From contig CAUJKG010000242.1 in assembly GCA_963205465.1 (NCBI GenBank), positions 1-6,499 of the forward strand: a stretch of DNA of 6,499 bases. The letters are read 5' to 3'. Source of the stretch: Pseudomonadota bacterium (GTDB taxonomy: Bacteria; Pseudomonadota; Alphaproteobacteria; Rhizobiales; Xanthobacteraceae). A program made the position numbers and the translations under genes. This document shows, one piece after another, positions 1 through 5,564 of the stretch. The notes under the pieces are model-generated. The model was not told the DNA's origin. It did no database searches and saw only the letters and a list, made by a program, of their open reading frames with translations. Positions within the stretch are counted from its first letter, which is position 1, and each line of letters starts with the position of its first letter.

Positions 1-384
1 GCGCAGGTCATCGATTCCTTCCGCGACGTGCAGGCCGCACGCGCGGACGCCGAGCGTCTGCAGAACGAAGCGCAGACCTATGCAAACCGCGTGGTGCCGG
101 AAGCGCGAGGCGAGGCTTCTCGGATTTTGCAGGCTGCCGAAGCCTATCGTGAGCGCACGGTGGTCGAGGCGAAAGGTCAGGCGGCGCGCTTCAACTCGAT
201 CCTGGCCGAATACAAACTCGCACCGGAAGTGACCCGGCGTCGTATGTATCTCGAAACCATGGAGCGCGTGCTCGGCGGGATCGACAAGATCATTCTCGAT
301 CCGAGCAACAAGGGCTCGAACGTGGTGCCTTATCTGCCGCTCGATCAATTGTTGCGGCCCAATCAATCCGGAGCACGCCGATGA
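1..384 (+). CDS. hflK: HflK, SPFH/band-7 membrane protein, C-terminal part (5' end outside window)
   Basis: The reading frame is open from base 1 and ends at TGA 382-384, giving the last 127 residues; E. coli HflK is about 420 residues, so the membrane anchor and most of the band-7 domain lie upstream. What is visible is the long charged helix typical of the family (Ala/Glu/Arg/Gln-rich, about residues 1-65), then the conserved stretch around FNSILAEYKLAPEVTRRR and YLETMERVLGGIDKIILD, which is recognisably HflK. The tail is short and polar. In the family, HflK pairs with HflC in a large membrane assembly around the ATP-dependent protease FtsH and limits its access to membrane substrates. The stop codon overlaps the hflC start (ATGA), so the two are almost certainly co-translated. 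A GTG at 28 is an internal Val codon, not a start. Confidence 0.95.
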   Translation, partial: AQVIDSFRDVQAARADAERLQNEAQTYANRVVPEARGEASRILQAAEAYRERTVVEAKGQAARFNSILAEYKLAPEVTRRRMYLETMERVLGGIDKIILDPSNKGSNVVPYLPLDQLLRPNQSGARR

Positions 385-1271
385 AAACGATTACCGGCGT
401 CATTGCCGTATTGATCGCGCTGGTTGCGATCGCACTCTACTCTTCGATCTTCTTCGTGCATCAGTCGCAGCAGGCGTTGTTGCTTCGCTTCGGCGAGCCG
501 CGCCGCGTGATCGTCGAGCCGGGTCTGCAGTATAAGGCCCCGTTCATCGACACCGTAATCCTGATCGACAAGCGCATTCTCGACCTCGACAACCCGCCGC
601 AGGAAGTCATCGCGTCGGACCAGAAGCGTCTCGTGGTCGATGCCTTCGCGCGCTACCGCATCACCGATCCGCTGAAGTTCTATCAGTCGGTGGCGACCAT
701 CGAGGGTGCAAACTCCCGCCTGCTGCCGGTGCTCAACGCCTCCATGCGCCGCGTGCTCGGCGAATCGACCTTTATCGAGGTGGTCCGCGACGACCGCGCC
801 GATCTGATGGCGCGGATCAAGGAAGGCATGAACGCGGAAGCGAAAAGCAACTTCGGCATCGAAGTTGTCGACGTCCGCCTCCGCCGCGCCGATCTACCCG
901 ACGCCAACAGTCAGGCGGTCTATCAGCGGATGCAGACCGAACGTCAGCGCGAAGCCGCAGAAATCCGCGCGCAGGGCAACCAGGCGAGCCAGGCGATCCG
1001 CGCCAAGGCCGATCGCGACGTGACTGTCATCGTCGCCGAAGCCACCTCGAAGGGCGAGCAGCTGCGAGGCGAGGGCGACGCCACGCGTAACAAGATCTTC
1101 GCGGACGCCTATGGCAAGGATCCCGACTTCTTCGCGTTCTACCGTTCGATGCAGGCCTATGAGCAAGGCTTGCAGAAAGACGGCACGCGCATGCTGCTGA
1201 CACCGGATTCTGATTTCTTCCGCTATTTCCAGAATCCGGCGGGCACGCTTCCAGCGCCGCCTGCACGCTAG
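381..1271 (+). CDS. hflC: HflC, SPFH/band-7 membrane protein, FtsH modulator
   Basis: This is a complete 296-residue protein, somewhat shorter than E. coli HflC (about 334). An N-terminal transmembrane helix spans about residues 4-26. A band-7/SPFH domain follows (about 25-190; QQALLLRFGEPRRV near its beginning), then a charged coiled-coil helix (about 165-235, rich in Arg, Glu, Ala and Gln). The conserved C-terminal block has DPDFFAFYRSMQAYE and the DSDFFRYF motif, and a short Pro/Ala tail ends the protein. In the family HflC and HflK form a hetero-oligomeric membrane complex that holds FtsH and restricts its proteolysis. The ATG overlaps the hflK stop as ATGA and has GGAG at 370-373, seven bases upstream, which supports both the start and translational coupling. 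The DUF2065 gene follows after 12 bases. Confidence 0.97.
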   Translation: MKTITGVIAVLIALVAIALYSSIFFVHQSQQALLLRFGEPRRVIVEPGLQYKAPFIDTVILIDKRILDLDNPPQEVIASDQKRLVVDAFARYRITDPLKFYQSVATIEGANSRLLPVLNASMRRVLGESTFIEVVRDDRADLMARIKEGMNAEAKSNFGIEVVDVRLRRADLPDANSQAVYQRMQTERQREAAEIRAQGNQASQAIRAKADRDVTVIVAEATSKGEQLRGEGDATRNKIFADAYGKDPDFFAFYRSMQAYEQGLQKDGTRMLLTPDSDFFRYFQNPAGTLPAPPAR

Positions 1272-1283
1272 TTCCGGGGCAGC

Positions 1284-1469
1284 ATGACGTTTCTTGTTGC
1301 GGCGCTGGGACTTCTGCTCGCGATCGAGGGGTTGATGTTTGCGGCTTTTCCCGGAGCCGCAAAACGGGCGGCGGCCGCGATCATCGACGCGCCCGAGGGG
1401 ACGCTGCGCATGGTGGGACTGATTGCGGCGATCCTCGGCGTCGTGCTGGTCTGGTTCGTCCGGCGATAG
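1284..1469 (+). CDS. DUF2065 (YjeT-type) small inner-membrane protein
   Basis: This 61-residue peptide is almost wholly hydrophobic. Two predicted membrane helices (about residues 2-21 and 40-58) flank a short basic and polar loop (KRAAAAIIDAPEGTLRMVG), and the tail is Arg-rich. The E-G pair in the first helix (AIEGLMFA) and the G-x-x-R-x-x-G pattern before the second helix fit the DUF2065 family. E. coli YjeT (65 residues) also lies directly downstream of hflC, so size and position agree. No biochemical role is established for the family that I know of; membership of the HflKC operon suggests a function with that complex or with FtsH, but this is inference. The ATG lies 12 bases after the hflC stop with only a weak GGGG (1276-1279) as ribosome binding site, so it probably relies on the upstream transcript. 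Confidence 0.87.
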   Translation: MTFLVAALGLLLAIEGLMFAAFPGAAKRAAAAIIDAPEGTLRMVGLIAAILGVVLVWFVRR

Positions 1470-1500
1470 GTTCCGCGAATTTGCGGGAACGCGGGGAACC
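1469..1500. other. Imperfect inverted repeat after the DUF2065 gene
   Basis: GGTTCC (1469-1474) pairs with GGAACC (1495-1500). The stem can extend by GCG/CGC (1475-1477 with 1490-1492) if two G residues are bulged. It begins on the last base of the DUF2065 stop codon. No T-run follows, so it is not a classical intrinsic terminator. It could be a weak attenuator or mRNA 3'-end structure between the hflKC operon and the protease gene, or chance in GC-rich DNA. Confidence 0.3.
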
Positions 1501-1594
1501 ATCGCGCGTCCCGATGCTTGCGTCACTGGCCGTTCCGGCGCAGTTTTGCCATAGACGGCCAGCCCCGCTGATCTGTCAGAGGAAAAGGCTTTCC
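1470..1594 (+). promoter_or_regulatory. Intergenic region upstream of degP, with ribosome binding site
   Basis: These 125 bases separate DUF2065 from the protease start. The clear element is a purine run (AGAGGAAAAGG, 1578-1588) ending six bases before ATG 1595, which fixes the start. A possible sigma-70-like pair is TTGCCA (1546-1551) with TGATCT (1569-1574) at 17-base spacing, but the -10 match is poor and the leader would be very short. A CTTG at 1517-1520 recalls heat-shock sigma -35 elements, but no matching -10 lies at proper distance. I therefore support the ribosome binding site and consider a promoter plausible but unlocated. Confidence 0.45.
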
Positions 1595-3079
1595 ATGTCC
1601 GCTTCGCGCGATACCGGCTCAACTCTTCTTGTTCGTCTTGGCGCCGCGGTGGCGCTTGCTGCGTTCGTCTTCGTGACACCGCACGCGATCCGCGCGCAGA
1701 CGCGTGGACCTGACAACGTCGCGGATGTCGCCGATCGCGTGCAGTCCGCCGTCGTCAATATTTCGACCACGCAGAATGTGAACCCGTCCCAGCAGGTGCC
1801 GATGCCGCAACTGCCGCCCGGTTCGCCGTTCGAAGAATTCTTCGACGAGTTTTTCAAGAACAAGAACGACGGCGATCCCAAACGGCAGCGCAAGGTGTCT
1901 TCGCTCGGCTCGGGGTTCGTCATCGACTCCTCCGGTATCGTGATCACCAACAATCACGTCATCGCGGAAGCCGACGAGATCATCGTCAACTTCGCGGATG
2001 GCACGAAGCTTAAGGCCGAACTCATCGGCCGCGACGAGAAGGTCGATCTCGCGGTGTTGCGCGTGAAGCCGAAGACGCCGCTCAAGGCCGTGAATTTCGG
2101 TGATTCCGACAAGACGCGGGTCGGCGAATGGGTGATGGCGATCGGAAATCCGTTCGGGCTCGGGGGCTCGGTAACGGTGGGCGTCGTATCCGCGCGCAAC
2201 CGCAATATCGAATCGAGCCTTTACGACGACTTCATCCAGACCGATGCCGCAATCAACCGCGGCAATTCCGGCGGCCCGCTTTTCAACCTGCAAGGCGAAG
2301 TGATCGGCATCAACACTGCGATCTTTTCGCAGACTGGCGGCTCCATCGGCATCGGTTTTGCCATTCCGGCAAATACGGTGCTGCCGTTGATCAAGCAGCT
2401 TCGCGAAACCGGGGAAATCCAGCGCGGCTGGATCGGCGTTTCGATTCAGCCGGTCGACGACCAGATTGCCGAAAGCCTGGGCCTGCCGTCCGCGCGCGGC
2501 GCGCTGATCGCAGCGGTGAACGACAATGGGCCGGCGATGAAAGGCGGTATGCTCGCGGGCGACGTCGTCATCCGATTCAACGGTCAGGAAGTCCGGGAAA
2601 TGCGCAATCTCCCGCGTATCGTCGCCGGCAGCGAGATCGGCAAGACCGTGGATGTGGTCGTGATCCGCAAGGGCAAGGAAGTGACGCTGAAGCTCGAAGT
2701 CGCCAAACTCGCCGAGCCCGACAAGAAGCCCAACCGTCAGACCAAGGTGGAGCCCCAGCAGCCGCCCCAGCGCGCAACCGCGAACCGGCCGCTCGGTCTC
2801 GAGCTTTCGGTTTTGAATGAAGACCTGCGCCGCCGCTATCGGCTCAAGGAAAGCGTCAAGGGTCTGGTGGTCACGGGCGTCGATCCGGAATCCAATGCCG
2901 CCGAACAGAATATCGAAGCCGGGCTCGTTCTGGTCGAGGTTTCCGGGGAGTCTGTCGCTACGGCCGCCGAAATGCGCACGCGGGTCGCGGATTTGAAAAA
3001 GGCCGGCAAGAAGTCGGCGCTGCTGCTCCTGGTCAACCCGGGCGGCGAACAGCGCTTCGTCGCCGTCACAATTCCGTAA
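1595..3079 (+). CDS. degP: Do-family periplasmic serine endopeptidase (DegP/HtrA type)
   Basis: The protein has 494 residues, a normal size for a Do protease. A signal peptide covers residues 1-34 (basic start, hydrophobic core LGAAVALAAFVFV, probable cleavage after AIRA), so it acts in the periplasm. The trypsin-like domain (about 40-270) carries the triad His121 (TNNHV), Asp151 (VDLAVL) and Ser225 (GNSGGP). Its LA-type loop, residues 62-100, is acidic and Phe-rich (EEFFDEFF). PDZ1 spans about 278-370 (RGWIGVSIQ at its start), a Gln/Pro-rich linker 374-400, and PDZ2 about 398-490. In the family these enzymes form cage-like oligomers that degrade or refold misfolded envelope proteins. The frame is open further upstream to a TTG at 1481, but that adds 38 residues ahead of the signal peptide and lacks a good ribosome binding site. 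ATG 1595 has one. hflK, hflC and degP as neighbours is a common alphaproteobacterial arrangement. Confidence 0.97.
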   Translation: MSASRDTGSTLLVRLGAAVALAAFVFVTPHAIRAQTRGPDNVADVADRVQSAVVNISTTQNVNPSQQVPMPQLPPGSPFEEFFDEFFKNKNDGDPKRQRKVSSLGSGFVIDSSGIVITNNHVIAEADEIIVNFADGTKLKAELIGRDEKVDLAVLRVKPKTPLKAVNFGDSDKTRVGEWVMAIGNPFGLGGSVTVGVVSARNRNIESSLYDDFIQTDAAINRGNSGGPLFNLQGEVIGINTAIFSQTGGSIGIGFAIPANTVLPLIKQLRETGEIQRGWIGVSIQPVDDQIAESLGLPSARGALIAAVNDNGPAMKGGMLAGDVVIRFNGQEVREMRNLPRIVAGSEIGKTVDVVVIRKGKEVTLKLEVAKLAEPDKKPNRQTKVEPQQPPQRATANRPLGLELSVLNEDLRRRYRLKESVKGLVVTGVDPESNAAEQNIEAGLVLVEVSGESVATAAEMRTRVADLKKAGKKSALLLLVNPGGEQRFVAVTIP

Positions 3080-3191
3080 GTCCTGGACCGTTCACAGTTT
3101 ATTGTCCGTACCCCGTGTGCCGATCACGCGATCGCGTTTGCGCGTGATAGCCCAAGCCGATAGCATCCGCGGCAATCAGGGGAGCGGTTCT
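3080..3191 (+). promoter_or_regulatory. Intergenic region and leader upstream of the kinase pair, with strong ribosome binding site
   Basis: These 112 bases separate degP from the first kinase. They contain the inverted repeat at 3123-3148 and, at 3178-3184, AGGGGAG, a strong Shine-Dalgarno sequence seven bases ahead of TTG 3192. I found no convincing -35/-10 pair. TTCACA (3091-3096) resembles a -35, but the position 17 bases on is GC-rich. The gap is long enough for a separate promoter, but the kinases could also be read through from degP. Confidence 0.5.
3123..3148. repeat. Perfect 8-bp inverted repeat (hairpin or operator candidate)
   Basis: ATCACGCG (3123-3130) and CGCGTGAT (3141-3148) are exact reverse complements around a 10-base loop. 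The left arm also takes part in a second, shorter perfect palindrome, CGCGATCGCG (3127-3136), so two alternative pairings compete. It lies 43 bases past the degP stop and 43 bases before the kinase start. No T-run follows, which argues against a simple intrinsic terminator. A Rho-associated or mRNA-protecting 3' hairpin, a leader structure, or a dimeric repressor site are the options. Confidence 0.5.
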
Positions 3192-5564
3192 TTGCGAACG
3201 ACGGACATGCCTTTTGCGCTTCGTTCCGGGACGATGATCACCGGCTACGAAGTCGTGCGCCCGATCGGCGCCGGCGGTTTCGGCATCACTTACGAAGGCT
3301 ACAACCCGATTACCGAGCGACGGGTTGCCATCAAGGAATTCTTCCCGCGCGGGATCGCCTCGCGCGATGACGCGACGCGGATCGCGTATTCCCAGCAGGA
3401 TAACGAGGTCGTGTCCTGGGCGCTGAAGCGCTTCGCCGACTCCACCAACCGGCTCGCCAAGCTCAAGCATCCGAACATCATCGAGGTGCTCAACTATGTC
3501 GCCGACAACGGCACCGGCTACATGGTCATGGAGCATGTCGAAGGGCAGACGCTGGAAGACTGGCTGAAAGCGCGTACGTCGCCGCCGCAACTCGCCGAAC
3601 TCGGGCCCATCTTCGATCCGATCTTCGACGCGCTCGAATATGTTCATTCGAACGGCCTGATCCACCGCGACATCGCGCCGGACAATGTCATGATCCGCGC
3701 CGATGGCCGTCCGGTGTTGATCGATTTCGGCGCGCTGAAACTCATCGCCGAGCATACCCAGGCGCATGGTCCTTCGCCGAAGAGTTTCGGCGTCGTGAAG
3801 GCGAACTATTCGCCGCCGGAGCAAAGCGACGACGGCGGCGTCACCGATCCGCGGATGGACATCTACTCGCTGGCGGCGACGCTTTACCGGGCGCTGGCCG
3901 GCAAGCCTCCCGCCGATGCCGACCGGCGCAAGACGGATATCGCCCTGAAGGGGATGGACCCCTATATTTCGCTGGCGAAGGCAGCCGAGGTTCCGCTTCC
4001 CGCGCCATTCGCCGCGACGATCGATGCTGCACTTTCGCTTCGTCCGGCCGAGCGCCCCGCGTCCGTCGCGGAGTTCCGTTCGCGCCTTGCCGCGCGCGAA
4101 GAGACGATGACGAGCGAGCCGGTGACGGCCGCTTCGGCGGTAGAGATTGCGCCCACGGCAGCTGTGCCGCCCGCAGCCTTGTCGGCGCCGGCGACTGAAA
4201 TTCCAACGCCGGTTGTATCCGACTCAACTTTTATAATTCCTCCTTCGCCTGCTGCGCCCGCGCCGGATGAAAGAGCAACGGCCGGCTATAGCCCACCTCC
4301 GGTGCAGCCCTATACGCCGTCGGCGCAAGCCGCGGATCCGGGGCAGGGATACATGCCACCCGGCAGCGACATGCCGGGGAAGAAGCGTTCGGGGATGTCG
4401 ATCGTCAATATCGCGGCGGTCGTATTGCTGATCATCGGGTGTCTTGCCGTCGTGCTGCATCGTCCGATCCTCAATTTCGTGGATCGGATGATGGGCATGC
4501 GCTTCACCATGGGGCTGGAAGAAAAGAACCAGCCCGTGCAAAAGCAGGCTCCGCAGAAACAGCAACCCCCGCAGCAGAAGCAGGAACAACCGCAGCAGCA
4601 GACCCGGCGCGATACGCAGGGCGAGCGTCTGCCGCAACAACAGCAACAGCAGCAACAACAGCCGCAACGCCAACAGCAGGCGCCGTCGCGTGAAGCCGAG
4701 GCGCTGCTCAGTCGGGCGAACCAGTCGCAGCGAGCGGGCGACAACCGCCGCGCGGTCCAGGAATATTCCGACGCGATCCGGCTCGATCCGTCGCTGGTCA
4801 ATGCCTATACCGGCCGCGGTCTTTCTTATTACCGGCTCGGCGATCGCGATCGCGCGTTCGACGATTATTCGACGGCGATCCGGCTCGAGCCGAATACGCG
4901 CCGCGCGGCGGTGCCCTATCTCAACCGTGCGATCGTCTGGCGGGAGCGGGGCAACAGCGAGCGCGCCTTCGAGGATATCGAAAACTCGTTGCGGCTCGAT
5001 CCGAAGTTCTCGCTTGCCTTCAATACGCGCGGCAATCTCCATTACGACCGCCGCGAATATGACCGGGCGCTTGCAGACTATAATCAGGCGATCAGCCTCG
5101 ATCCGTCTTATGCTTCGGCCTATTCCAACCGCGCCAATGTGCATGCCTTGCGGCGCGATCCGCAGCGGGCGGTCGACGACTATTCCACTGCGTTGCGGCT
5201 GGAGCCGCGGAACGTGAATGCGCTGGTCGGCCGTGGCAATGCCTATTTCGACCTGAATGACGGCGATCGCGCAATCAAGGATTACAACGAGGCGCTGCGG
5301 ATCGACCGCAGCCATGCGCTGGCTTATTTCAATCGTGCCCGCGTTTATCTGGCGCGAAAGGATTATGTCAGCGCGCTGTCCGACTATTCGGACGCGGTAC
5401 GGCTCGACCCGCGCCGCGCAGCGGCGCACCAGGGCCGCGGCTTTGCCAATGAAGGGCTTGGCCGTCGCGAAGAAGCAATAAAGGATTTTCGTGAGGCGCT
5501 TCGCCTCGATCCCAGTCTGACACAAAGCCGTGATGCGTTGCGGCGGCTTGGAGTGAACCTTTGA
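3192..5564 (+). CDS. Transmembrane protein kinase with eight C-terminal TPR repeats
   Basis: This 790-residue protein has a Hanks-type kinase domain at about residues 15-300: Gly-rich loop GAGGFGITY, Lys48 in VAIK, HRD Asp160, Asn165, DFG Asp178, PPEQ in place of APE, and a closing PAERP. A Pro/Ala-rich linker (about 309-397), a basic patch (GKKRS) and one membrane helix (about 403-423) follow. Next come a Gln-rich stretch (about 446-497, nine consecutive Gln at 482-490) and eight TPR units (501-775). The basic patch before the helix puts the kinase in the cytoplasm and the TPR array in the periplasm. The family phosphorylates Ser/Thr on proteins; the substrate is unknown. Ser84 occupies the usual alpha-C Glu position, and the catalytic loop is HRDIAPDN, with Ala for Lys. 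TTG 3192 is chosen because AGGGGAG lies seven bases upstream and because it gives the downstream paralogue identical residue numbering. The frame extends upstream to TTG 3102 without a ribosome binding site. Confidence 0.93.
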   Translation: MRTTDMPFALRSGTMITGYEVVRPIGAGGFGITYEGYNPITERRVAIKEFFPRGIASRDDATRIAYSQQDNEVVSWALKRFADSTNRLAKLKHPNIIEVLNYVADNGTGYMVMEHVEGQTLEDWLKARTSPPQLAELGPIFDPIFDALEYVHSNGLIHRDIAPDNVMIRADGRPVLIDFGALKLIAEHTQAHGPSPKSFGVVKANYSPPEQSDDGGVTDPRMDIYSLAATLYRALAGKPPADADRRKTDIALKGMDPYISLAKAAEVPLPAPFAATIDAALSLRPAERPASVAEFRSRLAAREETMTSEPVTAASAVEIAPTAAVPPAALSAPATEIPTPVVSDSTFIIPPSPAAPAPDERATAGYSPPPVQPYTPSAQAADPGQGYMPPGSDMPGKKRSGMSIVNIAAVVLLIIGCLAVVLHRPILNFVDRMMGMRFTMGLEEKNQPVQKQAPQKQQPPQQKQEQPQQQTRRDTQGERLPQQQQQQQQQPQRQQQAPSREAEALLSRANQSQRAGDNRRAVQEYSDAIRLDPSLVNAYTGRGLSYYRLGDRDRAFDDYSTAIRLEPNTRRAAVPYLNRAIVWRERGNSERAFEDIENSLRLDPKFSLAFNTRGNLHYDRREYDRALADYNQAISLDPSYASAYSNRANVHALRRDPQRAVDDYSTALRLEPRNVNALVGRGNAYFDLNDGDRAIKDYNEALRIDRSHALAYFNRARVYLARKDYVSALSDYSDAVRLDPRRAAAHQGRGFANEGLGRREEAIKDFREALRLDPSLTQSRDALRRLGVNL
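4398..4460 (+). other. Single transmembrane segment of the first kinase
   Basis: These bases encode a 21-residue hydrophobic run beginning SIVNIAAVVLLIIG and ending before HRPIL. It is the only strongly hydrophobic stretch in the protein. GKKRSG just before it is the positive-inside side, so the N-terminal kinase is predicted cytoplasmic and everything after it periplasmic. Confidence 0.85.
4527..4682 (+). repeat. Gln-rich low-complexity tract (CAA/CAG) in the first kinase
   Basis: This stretch encodes about 52 residues, mostly Gln with Pro and Lys, including nine Gln codons in a row at 4635-4661 (mixed CAA and CAG). It lies directly between the membrane helix and the TPR array, so it probably serves as a flexible periplasmic spacer. 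The mixed codons interrupt a pure trinucleotide repeat and should reduce, though not abolish, replication slippage. Confidence 0.85.
4692..5516 (+). repeat. Eight tandem TPR repeats in the first kinase
   Basis: Eight units can be laid out by eye, each ending in a form of A-[IL]-R-L-[DE]-P: residues 501-534, 535-568, 569-605, 606-639, 640-673, 674-707, 708-741 and 742-775, followed by a short capping helix to the C-terminus. Seven have exactly 34 residues. The third has 37, with three extra residues in its first helix (TRRAAVPYLNRAIVW). The units are similar to each other (DYSTAIRLEP, DYNQAISLDP, DYSTALRLEP), which suggests internal duplication. TPR arrays bind peptides or proteins; here the array is predicted to be outside the cytoplasmic membrane. 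Confidence 0.92.
5550..5564 (+). promoter_or_regulatory. Ribosome binding site and TTGA stop/start overlap between the two kinase genes
   Basis: GGAG at 5550-5553 lies seven bases before TTG 5561. The TTG shares its last two bases with the TGA stop (5562-5564) of the upstream kinase gene, giving TTGA in the way ATGA joins hflK and hflC. Both kinases use TTG with the same Shine-Dalgarno spacing. This layout implies translational coupling and fixes the second gene's start. Confidence 0.85.

Noticed and set aside
1469..1500. The imperfect hairpin as an intrinsic terminator for the hflKC operon.
   Set aside because: The stem needs a two-base bulge and no T-run follows, so I list it only as an inverted repeat.
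1481..1594. A 38-codon upstream extension of degP beginning at TTG 1481.
   Set aside because: It would bury the signal peptide behind a 38-residue leader and has no good ribosome binding site, whereas ATG 1595 has AGAGGAAAAGG upstream and places the signal peptide at the N-terminus.
894..1679. A 261-codon - strand frame across hflC, the DUF2065 gene and the degP start.
   Set aside because: It is antisense to three well-supported genes, Arg/Gln-rich and without recognisable domains; this is expected in GC-rich DNA.
2128..2820. A 230-codon + strand frame inside degP.
   Set aside because: It is in a different phase from the clear protease frame, Arg/Gln/Pro-rich and lacks motifs.
3099..3824. 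A 241-codon - strand frame over the first kinase domain, resembling another - strand frame at 5729-6175.
   Set aside because: The two resemble each other only because they are antisense to the same part of two paralogous kinase domains. Neither shows a motif of its own.
4213..4237. An AT-rich patch within the first kinase gene with a perfect TATAAT (4232-4237) and TTGTAT (4213-4218).
   Set aside because: The spacing is only 13 bases, too short for a sigma-70 promoter, and no other -35 lies at 16-18 bases. It lies inside the linker-coding region, with no gene start downstream that would need it.
4692..5516. The repeated DNA in the TPR region as a CRISPR array or mobile repeat.
   Set aside because: The 102-base periodicity equals 34 codons and encodes TPR units in frame; the repeats are degenerate at DNA level and no spacer pattern exists.
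4224..5525. A 433-codon open frame on the - strand across the linker, Gln tract and TPR region of the first kinase.
   Set aside because: It is antisense to a gene with clear kinase, membrane and TPR signatures. Its composition (Leu runs opposite the CAG/CAA tract, Ile/Arg-rich elsewhere) is what reverse reading of repetitive GC-rich coding DNA yields, and no fold is recognisable.
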